Shown here: positions 26,327 through 34,289 of the stretch, one piece after another
How the letters are laid out: every line of letters starts with the position of its first letter
Numbering within the stretch: position 1 is the first letter of the stretch
Assembly (NCBI GenBank): GCA_018829205.1
Contig: JAHJUE010000011.1
Coordinates: forward strand, 86,602 to 150,601
Direction: 5' to 3'
Source: Bacteroidota bacterium
GTDB taxonomy: Bacteria > Bacteroidota > Ignavibacteria > Ignavibacteriales > Melioribacteraceae
DNA: 64,000 nucleotides
Made by a program: the position numbers and the translations under genes
Notes under the pieces: model-generated
What the model was told of the DNA's origin: nothing
Seen by the model: the letters and a program-made list of their open reading frames with translations, nothing else
The model's database searches: none

Positions 26327-27192
26327 TAATAACCGCCTGTTACTTTTTCGCCGGTTACTATTTTTACGCTTGCGCTGGCGCCGATTCTTTCGGCTCCGAC
26401 TTCTATCATAGCTTTAGCGTCTTCGGTTGAGCGAACGCCTCCGGAAGCTTTAACACCGACAGTACTCCCAACTACATATTTCATTAGGGCAACATCGCCG
26501 ACAGTTGCGCCGCCTTTGCTGAAACCCGTAGATGTTTTAACAAAATCAGCTTTTGCTTTTTTGGCTATCAAACATGCCTTAATTTTTTCTTCGTCGGTTA
26601 AAAGAGCGGTTTCAATAATTACTTTGCAAAGTGCTTTGTGATTTTTAGCGGCAAGTACAACCTGATTTATATCGTTAAATATGTAGTCGTATTCGCCTTG
26701 TTTTAATTTACCGACATTTATAACCATATCAATTTCTTTCGCGCCGTTTTCCAATGCTTCTTCAGCTTCAGCTCTTTTAATTTTTGTAGTATTAGAACCC
26801 AAAGGGAAACCTATTACAGTGCACACTTTTACCGGCGTGTTTTTTAACAATTCATAACAGAGCGGAACATAAACAGGATTAATGCATACCGACGCGAAAC
26901 CGTATTCTTTTGCTTCCGAACATAGTACTTTTATTTCATCGGGTGTGGCATCCGGCTTTAATAAAGTATGGTCAATCATGCGGGCAATATTTCTATCAGG
27001 CAATTCTTCTCCAATGCCTATACCCGCGGCAATTCTATCCGCTCCTTTATCAATAATTTTTTTTACGGTGTTAGGCTGATCAAGAACGTTTCTTTCCCAT
27101 CCCACGCAAGTTTCGCCCACGCAATAAAAATCGTGAAGCGCTTTTTCAGTAAAAACCTGATTTACAATTTTATCAATTTGAGAAGAACTCAT
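26326..27192 (-). CDS. deoC: Deoxyribose-phosphate aldolase with N-terminal encapsulation-type extension
   Basis: 288 aa. The TIM barrel from about residue 69 ([12 protein letters not shown]) aligns with DeoC. D155 (in DMVINVG), the Schiff-base Lys K219 in [12 protein letters not shown] and relay K248 in [11 protein letters not shown] are all present. It cleaves 2-deoxyribose-5-phosphate to acetaldehyde and glyceraldehyde-3-phosphate. About 65 residues precede the barrel that Bacillus-type DeoC lacks. Residues 3-16 ([14 protein letters not shown]) form an amphipathic helix of the IxxIVxxVF type that targets enzymes into microcompartments, followed by a linker with C24 and C29. BMC-H shell genes lie 13 kb away at 40.0-41.1 kb. 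First gene of the operon with hicB-like, trmH and aroA. Confidence 0.93.
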   Translation of the reverse strand: MSSSQIDKIVNQVFTEKALHDFYCVGETCVGWERNVLDQPNTVKKIIDKGADRIAAGIGIGEELPDRNIARMIDHTLLKPDATPDEIKVLCSEAKEYGFASVCINPVYVPLCYELLKNTPVKVCTVIGFPLGSNTTKIKRAEAEEALENGAKEIDMVINVGKLKQGEYDYIFNDINQVVLAAKNHKALCKVIIETALLTDEEKIKACLIAKKAKADFVKTSTGFSKGGATVGDVALMKYVVGSTVGVKASGGVRSTEDAKAMIEVGAERIGASASVKIVTGEKVTGGY

Positions 27193-27205
27193 TTGGTCAC
27201 CAAAT
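27191..27205. promoter_or_regulatory. Perfect palindrome overlapping the deoC start
   Basis: atttggt-c-accaaat (27191-27205) is a perfect 7-bp inverted repeat that begins within the deoC ATG and covers its SD-like ggtg. It could be an operator or a hairpin controlling ribosome access. No regulator gene is adjacent. Confidence 0.35.
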
Positions 27206-27381
27206 TTCTAATTATTAGTTTTATATAACTTTCAAAAGCATCTAATTCTTTAGCTCACTTACTAACTTATAAGATTGGATGAACGGTTGAATGGATGATT
27301 GGGTTAAAATCATTGAAACAATCAGTCTTTCAGTCAATCTTCATATTATAGTAATTCAAAAATCACAATTATAATTTATAA

Positions 27382-28269
27382 TTATGATTTTACATTCTCG
27401 ATCTTTAAAAACGCTTCATAAGTATTTCTTAAAAGCATCGCGATAGTCATTAAACCAACTCCGCCGGGAACCGGGGTAATGTAAGAAGATTTTGCTTTTA
27501 CGTTCTCAAAATCGACATCGCCGACAATTTTATAACCTTTTTTTGAGGCAGTATCTTCCACGCGGTTTATACCCACATCAATTACGACAACACCTTCCTT
27601 GACCATATCAGCGGTTATAAAATTCGCTTTTCCAATTGCGGCAATTAAAATATCGGCTTGTTTCGTATATTGGGTTAAATCTTCCGCTGCCGAATGACAT
27701 ACAGTTACAATTGCGTTAGCGCCTTCTTTTTTCTGAAGCATTATATTTGCGGCAGGCTTGCCAACAATATTGCTTCTGCCTACAACTACAACATGTTTGC
27801 CTTTTGTTTCTATTTTATATCGCTTCAGCAATTCTAAAATTCCATACGGAGTGCACGGCAGAAAAGTATCCTTTCCAATTACAAGTTTACCGACACTTAT
27901 AGGATGAAAGCCGTCAACATCTTTTGAGGGACTTATCGCCTCAATTATTTTATCCTCATCAATATGTTTTGGCAAAGGAAGCTGAACTAAAATTCCGTGT
28001 ATTTTTTTATCATTATTATATTTTTCAATTAATTGAAGCAGTTCCATTTCACTAATTGATTCATCAAGCAGATCAACTTGTGAAAACATACCGATTTCTT
28101 TGCATGATTTTGCTTTGCTGTTGACATAAAATGTAGAAGCAGGATTATCACCTACAAGGATTGTAACTAGTCCGGGAACCTTTCCCGTTTTCATTTTTAA
28201 TTGATCAACATTAATTTTAAGTTCTTCTTTAATTCTGCCTGATATTTCTTTACCGTCGATTATTTGCAT
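27382..28269 (-). CDS. folD: Bifunctional methylenetetrahydrofolate dehydrogenase/cyclohydrolase
   Basis: 295 aa, full length. Catalytic-domain motif FYVNSKAKSCKEIGM near 46-60 has the Tyr and Lys of the active site. ILVQLPLPKHID near 94, CTPYGILELLKRYKIETKGK near 137 and the NADP loop VVVGRSNIVGKPAANIML near 160 follow. The end has TPVPGGVGLMTIAMLLRNT. It interconverts 5,10-methylene- and 10-formyl-THF in the cytosol. Same strand and downstream of the DNA methyltransferase and ymdB genes (41-nt and 2-nt gaps), so probably one operon. Confidence 0.97.
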   Translation of the reverse strand: MQIIDGKEISGRIKEELKINVDQLKMKTGKVPGLVTILVGDNPASTFYVNSKAKSCKEIGMFSQVDLLDESISEMELLQLIEKYNNDKKIHGILVQLPLPKHIDEDKIIEAISPSKDVDGFHPISVGKLVIGKDTFLPCTPYGILELLKRYKIETKGKHVVVVGRSNIVGKPAANIMLQKKEGANAIVTVCHSAAEDLTQYTKQADILIAAIGKANFITADMVKEGVVVIDVGINRVEDTASKKGYKIVGDVDFENVKAKSSYITPVPGGVGLMTIAMLLRNTYEAFLKIENVKS

Positions 28270-28310
28270 ATAATTTCTCTTGTTAAAACATGTATTAAGA
28301 TTGCTCTTTA

Positions 28311-29303
28311 TTAATAATTCCTTTTATAAATTATATTGTAATTTTTCTTCAAATAATTTTTAATACTTCTGCTTTCCAAAATTTCTTCGGCAAAAGGATT
28401 AGAGTTCTGCCAGCCGGTATTTCCCGATTCTCTCAAATTTTCCAATCTTCGTATAGCAATTTCACAATAAATCGGGTCTATATCAACAGTTAAACATTTA
28501 CGTTTTAATCTTTCACAAGCTATTAAAGTAGTTCCGGCATGGGCAAAAAAATCAACTACCCTGTCATTCGGACAGCTTGAAACATTAATAATTCTTTCAA
28601 TAGCTTTTAGAGGTTTCTGTGCGAAACATCCGTTTACGTTTTCTATCAGAAGATGGAACACCTGCTGAACATCAATCCAGACATTACCGGCTCTTATATT
28701 AACAGATTTACTTCTTTCCAGATTTTCTGTTTTTATGCCTTTTATTTCTTTGTAATATCCTTTTAATACCTTGGGTATGTCTGTATAAACACTTTCTATA
28801 TTAAAAACTGGTTTGCCTTTTGTATAATAAAGCAGTTCTTGACGGATGGACATCCAGTTCATTTGAGTACCGTATCCGCGCTGATTCCGCATTGTTATAA
28901 AACTTCGGGAATTAAAACCAGTATTTCTCATCATTAATATAAACTCGGCAAAAGGTTCAAGATGATTTTTCTGATCAGCTCCAAGCCAAACATAAAGAGA
29001 TGAATCTTCGGAAAGTATTTCTTCAGTGTTCTTAATCCATGAGCTGCACCATCTTGCAAAATCTTCGGCTTTGGTTTTTTGAAACGCAACCATATTATAA
29101 GGAGGATCATGAACGGCAAGAGCGGCTTTATTTCTACCCATAAGATTTTTGATAGAAACAGAATCTTCGGCATTAAAACATCCGACTTTATGTTTCCTTT
29201 TGGGATCTTGCCAGACTTCACCATTTTTAAGTCTGCAGAACTTGAGAAGATAATTTCTAAGTTTATCGTCCCTATCCAATCTTGGCAGTGGAAAATTTAT
29301 CAT
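28311..29303 (-). CDS. Orphan DNA N4/N6 methyltransferase
   Basis: 330 aa. The catalytic motif IV DPPY is at residues 66-69 (VHDPPYNMV). SAM-binding motif I comes late, as VDFFAHAGTTLIACERLK near 268-285, followed by VDIDPIYCEIAIRRLENL, so the order is that of beta-class N4/N6 methylases. The usual FxGxG is FFAHAG here. The central region (YYTKGKPVFNIESVYTDIPK) is typical of the DNA methylase N-4/N-6 domain. No restriction endonuclease or specificity gene flanks it, so it is either a solitary epigenetic methylase or a relic. It sits between ymdB and folD in a metabolic operon. Target sequence unknown. Confidence 0.87.
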   Translation of the reverse strand: MINFPLPRLDRDDKLRNYLLKFCRLKNGEVWQDPKRKHKVGCFNAEDSVSIKNLMGRNKAALAVHDPPYNMVAFQKTKAEDFARWCSSWIKNTEEILSEDSSLYVWLGADQKNHLEPFAEFILMMRNTGFNSRSFITMRNQRGYGTQMNWMSIRQELLYYTKGKPVFNIESVYTDIPKVLKGYYKEIKGIKTENLERSKSVNIRAGNVWIDVQQVFHLLIENVNGCFAQKPLKAIERIINVSSCPNDRVVDFFAHAGTTLIACERLKRKCLTVDIDPIYCEIAIRRLENLRESGNTGWQNSNPFAEEILESRSIKNYLKKNYNIIYKRNY

Positions 29304-29305
29304 TT

Positions 29306-30106
29306 TTAGTTAAGCTTCCTGACAAATTCCGGTAATAAAATTCTTTCTACTTCAATAGTTTTGCCTGTTTCAGTATCAACTTTAAAAAACATTCCGCAAA
29401 GGTGAACCTGACCTTCGGCATTAATATATTTTTGAGGAGTTTGAAACAAAAATCTGTTTATTGCGGCTTCTGTTTTCATACCAATAATAGAGTCATACGG
29501 ACCAGTCATTCCTACATCAGTTATATATCCGGTTCCTTTTGAAAATATTCTTTCATCAGCTGTTTGAATATGTGTATGAGTGCCTACAACGCAGCTTACC
29601 TTACCGTCAAAGAAATTCGCAAAAGCAAGTTTTTCGGCAGTGGCTTCACCGTGAAAATCAATAAATATTACCTTAGTTTCCGATGAAATCTTTTTAAGCG
29701 CCCATTCGGCAGTTCTAAAAGGACAATCAATAGGAGCCATAAATGCCCTGCCCTGGACATTCATTACCGCTACCTTACCTTTTTTTGTTTCCGCAATATA
29801 ATACCCGTTTCCGTATGTTCCTTTTGGATAATTCAATGGTCTAAGCGAGCGCGGTTCCTGTTTTAAATAATCTTGCGATTGATGTTTGTCCCATGTATGA
29901 TTTCCGCCGGTAATAACCGAAACACCCAATTCAAATAACTGTTTGCCTTCTTTTTCGGTACAACCTTTTCCGTCGGCGGCATTTTCACCGTTTACGATTG
30001 TAATATCTGCGTTATATTTTTTTTGAAGTCCCGGCAGCCACATGTTTACCATATCTAATCCGGGTTTTCCTACTATGTCTCCGATAAATAAAATATTTAT
30101 GTTCAT
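29306..30106 (-). CDS. YmdB-family (TIGR00282) metallophosphoesterase
   Basis: 266 aa, normal for the family. Metal-binding motifs are FIGDIVGKPG at the N-terminus (Asp), VNGENAADGKG near 39, GGNHTWDKHQ near 65 (NHxxD), DFHGEATAEK near 152 and GTHTHIQTADERI near 178. The family hydrolyses 2',3'-cyclic nucleotides and acts in stress and biofilm switching in Bacillus. Cytosolic. It heads the ymdB-DNA methyltransferase-folD gene set on the minus strand. Downstream gene order is conserved to my knowledge only in part (ymdB with folD-like genes), so context adds little. Confidence 0.92.
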   Translation of the reverse strand: MNINILFIGDIVGKPGLDMVNMWLPGLQKKYNADITIVNGENAADGKGCTEKEGKQLFELGVSVITGGNHTWDKHQSQDYLKQEPRSLRPLNYPKGTYGNGYYIAETKKGKVAVMNVQGRAFMAPIDCPFRTAEWALKKISSETKVIFIDFHGEATAEKLAFANFFDGKVSCVVGTHTHIQTADERIFSKGTGYITDVGMTGPYDSIIGMKTEAAINRFLFQTPQKYINAEGQVHLCGMFFKVDTETGKTIEVERILLPEFVRKLN

Positions 30107-30622
30107 TAATGCCCTGTTTAATAAGTAATAAATTGCAAATTCTTATAACAAATTCGATGTTAAATATATCGAAAAAACGATGAAGATAAAACAACTTATA
30201 TATATAGGAATGATTCTACAGTTTTAGTACTAATTTGTTGTTGATTTAATTTGTTTGCAATTCAAATACTTAGGAATTGTTACCATTTGTTACATAAAAT
30301 TTGATGTTAACAATCAAATTTATTATACTTTATACAACTTAAGCTTTTCAAAAAGCTTTAGATGTTTAATAGATTTATAAAAAGGATGATTTAAATTCGT
30401 TATAAACAAGAAATAAAACGAAAAATAATGCTTGAATATTTCAACAATAAGGTATGTTCGGAAATAATAAGCATTAAAGATTATACATTTATTTAACCGC
30501 ATCATTTAGATAGCATTTCTATTATTTCCGGACAAAATTCATTATCAGAAACATTTCTTCACTTTATTATGTGAAGAATAAAGTCGGTTAATGCAATTAA
30601 AATTAATAAAAGGAGAGTTATT
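30107..30622. other. Gene-free stretch with inverted repeats
   Basis: About 515 bp of very AT-rich sequence between divergent ymdB and the coiled-coil gene. No convincing coding sequence was seen. It contains two inverted repeats: cggaaataata (30459-30469) with tattatttccg (30520-30530), 50 bp apart, and ttcttcac (30555-30562) with gtgaagaa (30571-30578) around an 8-nt loop. The latter lies 45 bp upstream of the coiled-coil gene and may be an operator. The rest looks like promoter sequence of undetermined position. Confidence 0.5.
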
Positions 30623-30916
30623 ATGGACGACAGAAAAATTTATATCGATAAGTTAGCATCTCAATTAAAAACATGGGATGATGATATAAAAAAATTTGAA
30701 ACAAAGGCTAAAAATTCCGCGAGTAATGTAAGATCTCAAATTGAAAGTAAAATTTCGGAAATGCGGATCAAAAAAACAAAGTTTGAGAAACAATTCAATG
30801 AATTAAAAAACAGCGGCGTCGACGCCTGGAAGGAAATAAAAAACGGCATTGAGAAAGCTGAAAACAATATGAAAGACTCAGTTATAAATGCTAAAGAAAA
30901 ATTTATGGATAATTAG
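30623..30916 (+). CDS. Small coiled-coil protein (stress-type)
   Basis: 97 aa, highly charged and helical throughout. DDRKIYIDKLASQLKTWDDD is followed by KFETKAKNSASNVRSQIESK and SEMRIKKTKFEKQFNELKNS, a heptad-like pattern over about residues 5-80. SD aggag sits 8 nt before the ATG. There is no signal peptide or TM segment. It resembles short coiled-coil proteins annotated near stress genes (for example the sll1863 group), but I cannot assign a function. It is followed by a PRC-barrel gene and sodC on the same strand, suggesting a small stress operon. Confidence 0.78.
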   Translation: MDDRKIYIDKLASQLKTWDDDIKKFETKAKNSASNVRSQIESKISEMRIKKTKFEKQFNELKNSGVDAWKEIKNGIEKAENNMKDSVINAKEKFMDN

Positions 30917-30987
30917 TTCAGCATAAGAAACTAATTAAACGATTCGAATATGCAGTGAATGTTTGATTGAAAAATATCGGAGGAACT

Positions 30988-31743
30988 ATGTTACATGAAG
31001 CAAAAGAACTTGAACGACTTAAAATTAATGCCAGGGACGGAAACCTTGGTTATGTTTACGATTTTTATTTTGATGATTTGAAGTGGATAACGCGCTACTT
31101 AGTTGTTGATACCGGGAACTGGTTAACTGGCAGAAGGGTTTTAATTTCACCACATTCTATTAACAAACCGGATTACGATAAGAAAGAACTTGCCGTTAAT
31201 CTTGATAAAGAACAAATAGTAGATAGTCCGCATATTTCCGAAGACGAACCTATTTCGCAACAGCACCAGAAGGTACTTGCCGATTATTACGGCTGGCCAA
31301 TTTATTGGTCTGTTGATCCGGCTTTAAATGCCATGGGCGCAATGGAAATGTCCAAAGAAAAAAACAAAGAGGGCGATCCTCATTTAAGAAGTATCCGAGA
31401 AGTAAGGAATTATAACATTGAAGCTACTGACGGGAATATCGGTTATGTTGAGAATTTTATTATTGATGATGAGAACTGGGACATTAAATATCTAATATTA
31501 GATACAAGAAAATGGATGCACTGGCTGCCCGGCGGTGAATACATACTAATAACACCCGGGCTGATTGATAAAATAGACTGGGCAGCATCAAATGTTTATA
31601 TAAAACTTGATAAAGAAACAATTAAAAACGCTCCTGTATACGAAACTAAAAAGCAAATAGACAATAAATTCGAATATAAATTATATGAGTGGATGAAAGA
31701 ATTTATTGATGATACAAAAGAGCACAGCACTTTGCTTAAATAG
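30988..31743 (+). CDS. Double PRC-barrel domain protein
   Basis: 251 aa from the ATG at 30988, preceded by a clear ggagga SD; an in-frame TTG at 30967 lacks one. Two PRC-barrel repeats are visible. The first is NARDGNLGYVYDFYFDDLKW with ITRYLVVDTGNWLTGRRVLI (about 10-50). The second is EATDGNIGYVENFIIDDENW with IKYLILDTRKWMHWLPGGEY (about 145-195). Each has the GxIGxVxDxxxDxxxWxIRYLVVDT pattern. PRC-barrels occur in RimM and photosynthetic reaction centre H subunits; free-standing double copies often accompany stress-response genes. Cytosolic, no signal. It lies between the coiled-coil gene and sodC. Confidence 0.88.
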   Translation: MLHEAKELERLKINARDGNLGYVYDFYFDDLKWITRYLVVDTGNWLTGRRVLISPHSINKPDYDKKELAVNLDKEQIVDSPHISEDEPISQQHQKVLADYYGWPIYWSVDPALNAMGAMEMSKEKNKEGDPHLRSIREVRNYNIEATDGNIGYVENFIIDDENWDIKYLILDTRKWMHWLPGGEYILITPGLIDKIDWAASNVYIKLDKETIKNAPVYETKKQIDNKFEYKLYEWMKEFIDDTKEHSTLLK

Positions 31744-31767
31744 AAAATAGATTTTGGAGGTATCAAT

Positions 31768-32316
31768 ATGAAAAAAATATTATTCTCGTTTTTTGTGTTT
31801 TCCCTTTTATTAGCGGGATGTAAAAATGAAAGAATGGATTACACAAAAAAAACTGAAATAATTGATAAAGCCGTTGCTGTCCTGCAGCCTTTAAACGGAA
31901 GCAGCGTCAGCGGCATAGTATATTTTAAAGAAAAAGGCGGTACTGTAGAAGTTATCGCTGATGTGAAAGGTTTAACTCCAGGCGAACATGGTTTTCATAT
32001 TCATACTTTCGGCGATCTGCGTGCAAACGACGGAAGTTTAACCGGCGGACATTTTAATCCGACAAATATGAAGCACGGCGGACCGGCAACAGAAGAAAGG
32101 CACATTGGCGACCTAGGCAACATTCTCGCTCTTGACGATTCAACAGCACAGTACGTACAAGATAAGATTGCATTTACTATAAACGGAACTAATTCAATAC
32201 TCGGAAGATCCGTTGTAATTCATTCCGGTGAAGATGATTTTAAAACCCAGCCTACGGGAAATTCGGGAACTAAAATTGCTGCAGGAATAATTGGCATTCA
32301 AAACTATGAACAGTAA
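31768..32316 (+). CDS. sodC: Cu/Zn superoxide dismutase, lipoprotein
   Basis: 182 aa. N-terminal MKKILFSFFVFSLLLAGC is a signal peptide with lipobox LAGC, so it is lipid-anchored and extracytoplasmic. Copper/zinc ligands are HGFHIHTFGDL (two His), GGHFNP (bridging/zinc His), RHIGDLGN (His and zinc Asp) and VVIHSGEDD (His). The expected disulphide Cys pair is not evident in the mature protein apart from the lipobox Cys and is worth noting. It dismutates superoxide in the periplasm. SD ggagg is 7 nt before the ATG, 24 nt after the PRC-barrel gene, and a terminator follows. Confidence 0.94.
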   Translation: MKKILFSFFVFSLLLAGCKNERMDYTKKTEIIDKAVAVLQPLNGSSVSGIVYFKEKGGTVEVIADVKGLTPGEHGFHIHTFGDLRANDGSLTGGHFNPTNMKHGGPATEERHIGDLGNILALDDSTAQYVQDKIAFTINGTNSILGRSVVIHSGEDDFKTQPTGNSGTKIAAGIIGIQNYEQ

Positions 32317-32324
32317 TATAAAAT

Positions 32325-32370
32325 GAATGCTGCCGCGGATTTTTAATAACCCCGGCAGCATTCTTTGTCT
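32325..32370 (+). terminator. Rho-independent terminator after sodC
   Basis: gaatgctgccg (32325-32335) pairs perfectly with cggcagcattc (32353-32363), followed by tttgtctt. It begins 8 bp after the sodC stop and closes the coiled coil-PRC-sodC operon. Confidence 0.85.
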
Positions 32371-32562
32371 TAAATAATTTTAATTATAAATTCCGGTTCT
32401 TAATGAAAACTTAATAACATTTATTCTGTTCCTTTTTTTACTTTTATATTTTCCTGCCAAAAACAATAATATTAATAATTTCATCAATGCTAATTTATAT
32501 TGATAGATTTTTCTTGCTCGCAATTTTTAATTAACTTTACTCATCACAATTTTACATATCCA

Positions 32563-34218
32563 ATGCAGAATATTGAGTTAGAAAATATTTCAATTGACGA
32601 AGCAGAATATTCTGTTTTTGATTTTGAAACTACAGGAACATCGGCTAAGTACGATAAAGTAATTGAAATCGGAATCGTTAAAATAAAAGGCAACGAAATA
32701 GTTGACACCTACTCAACTTATATAAATCCCGGCAGACAAATTCCGTATTACATAACCGATATAACCGGTATAAAAACAGAAGATATAGCTGACGCGCCGT
32801 ATTTTGAAGATATTGTTAATAATATCGAAGATTTTTTCGGCGATTCTATTTTAGTTGCTCATAATTTACAGTTCGATCAATCATTTCTGAAAAGTGAGCT
32901 TTACCAAATAGGACGCGATGAGTTTAAAAACTCAAATTTATGCACCTTAAAAATTGCGAGAAAACTTTATCCGGAATTAAAAAGTAAATCTCTCGGAAGT
33001 TTAGTATCACATTTTAGAATTCTTCACAAGGGAATACACCGCGCACTGGGAGACGCCAGAGCTACAGCGGAAATATTTTTAAAAATGATGAAACACTTAA
33101 AGGATGATCATGATATTGAAACAATATCAGATCTTATAAATTTTCAAAGTGTTCCTTCATCTAAATCATCTTTTAGAATTATCAAAAAAAAGCTTGTTGG
33201 CGATTTTGTATCACTCCCCGATTCACCGGGCGTATATTTTTTTAAAGACGCTAAGGATAAAATAATTTATATTGGCAAAGCTAAGTCGCTTAAAAAACGA
33301 GTAAAAAATTATTTTTCCAACACAGCCGCCAAAAAAGCGAAGAAAATAGTCAGGCAGGCTTCAAGGTTGGGATATCATAAAACCAACTCCGAATTAACCG
33401 CATTACTGACTGAAGCGGAATTAATTAAAAAACATAATCCGCAGCACAATACCATGTTAAAAAAGTTTTCGCAGAATTATTTTATCTGCGCGCAAAATTC
33501 TCATAAATATCCGGACGTAAAAGTAGTTACCGCATTTGACTTTGACGGGAATGATTATTTCGGCCCTTATACATCGCGGGAAACCGCAAACACTCTTGTT
33601 GAAATAGTTAATAAAACTTTTATGATCAGAGAGTGTAATGAAAAAGAATTCGTTAAAAAAAGGAAATGTTATTTGGCAGATATTGAAAGATGCATTGCGC
33701 CGTGCATAAATGATAATATAAAGAAAGAATACAACGAGGAATTAATAAAAGTTTATGATTTTCTTTCAGGCAATAATCAAAATGCCGTTGACAGACTTTT
33801 AAATAAAATGAAAACGCTCGCCGAAAATAAAAAGTATGAAGAGGCGGCAGAAATTAGAGATTCGGTAAATTTAATTTTAAGTCAGCTTAACCGTTCTTCA
33901 ATAATTGCCGAACCGATTAATAACGCCAATGTTCTTGTGGAAATAAATGATTTTATAAATAAAGATTTTATTCTTCTTCTTGAGGGAAAAGTTTTTATTA
34001 AGGATTATCTTCTAAATGAAAAAGATTATTTTGAAACAGCGCTGGAGGATTATTTCCAAGGATCAATTCACCTCTTTCAAAATATAAACAGCAAGGACCT
34101 TGAAAAAATAAAAATCGCCGTAGCGTGGATGGTAAAAAACAGAAACAATATTAAAATATATTATTTAAAAGATTATGATAGCTACGAGGATTTGAAAATG
34201 AAAAGGGCTTTAAGGTAA
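32563..34218 (+). CDS. DEDDh exonuclease fused to GIY-YIG (UvrC N-terminal-like) nuclease
   Basis: 551 aa from the ATG at 32563; an upstream in-frame ATG at 32500 encodes an atypical leader. Residues ~12-175 form a DnaQ-like exonuclease: VFDFETTG (D20, E22), AHNLQFDQSF and HRALGDARATAE (His-Asp). After a linker, SPGVYFFKDAKDKIIYIGKA near 218 starts a GIY-YIG domain (IYIGKAKSLKKRV). UvrC-like regions follow, including IAPCINDNIKKEY and the UVR-like KYEEAAEIRDSV near 425. The UvrC endonuclease H-like half and the HhH end are missing. Similar fusions exist in Actinobacteria (Rv2191 type). It likely makes DNA incisions in repair. Convergent with htpG. Confidence 0.9.
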   Translation: MQNIELENISIDEAEYSVFDFETTGTSAKYDKVIEIGIVKIKGNEIVDTYSTYINPGRQIPYYITDITGIKTEDIADAPYFEDIVNNIEDFFGDSILVAHNLQFDQSFLKSELYQIGRDEFKNSNLCTLKIARKLYPELKSKSLGSLVSHFRILHKGIHRALGDARATAEIFLKMMKHLKDDHDIETISDLINFQSVPSSKSSFRIIKKKLVGDFVSLPDSPGVYFFKDAKDKIIYIGKAKSLKKRVKNYFSNTAAKKAKKIVRQASRLGYHKTNSELTALLTEAELIKKHNPQHNTMLKKFSQNYFICAQNSHKYPDVKVVTAFDFDGNDYFGPYTSRETANTLVEIVNKTFMIRECNEKEFVKKRKCYLADIERCIAPCINDNIKKEYNEELIKVYDFLSGNNQNAVDRLLNKMKTLAENKKYEEAAEIRDSVNLILSQLNRSSIIAEPINNANVLVEINDFINKDFILLLEGKVFIKDYLLNEKDYFETALEDYFQGSIHLFQNINSKDLEKIKIAVAWMVKNRNNIKIYYLKDYDSYEDLKMKRALR

Positions 34219-34223
34219 AACTC

Positions 34224-34277
34224 TGTGGCTTTGTGTCTCTGTGGTAAAATAATTTGCCACAAAGACACGAAGCCACA
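34224..34277. repeat. Palindromic intergenic repeat, copy B (likely bidirectional terminator)
   Basis: The left arm 34224-34248 begins tgtggctttgtgtctctgtg and the right arm 34253-34277 begins tttgccacaaagacacgaag. They pair at 22 of 25 positions around a 4-nt loop. The element fills the space between the convergent nuclease and htpG genes, so it can terminate both transcripts. It shares its core (tttgccacaaag) with copy A at 11.5 kb. Confidence 0.8.
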
Positions 34278-34289
34278 ATGAAAGTAAAA

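Noticed and set aside
26096..27192. A HicAB toxin-antitoxin module
   Set aside because: Only a HicB-like fragment is visible; no HicA-like ORF with a GSH-type motif lies on either side on either strand.
27206..27381. Repeat-like words (ggatga/gatgattggg) in the gap after deoC
   Set aside because: The matches are short, not symmetric and not found elsewhere in the window; chance in AT-rich sequence is enough to explain them.
30323..30505. A 60-residue reading frame in the 30.1-30.6 kb gap
   Set aside because: No SD, extreme AT bias, mostly hydrophobic low-complexity sequence, and it overlaps the inverted repeats; treated as noncoding.
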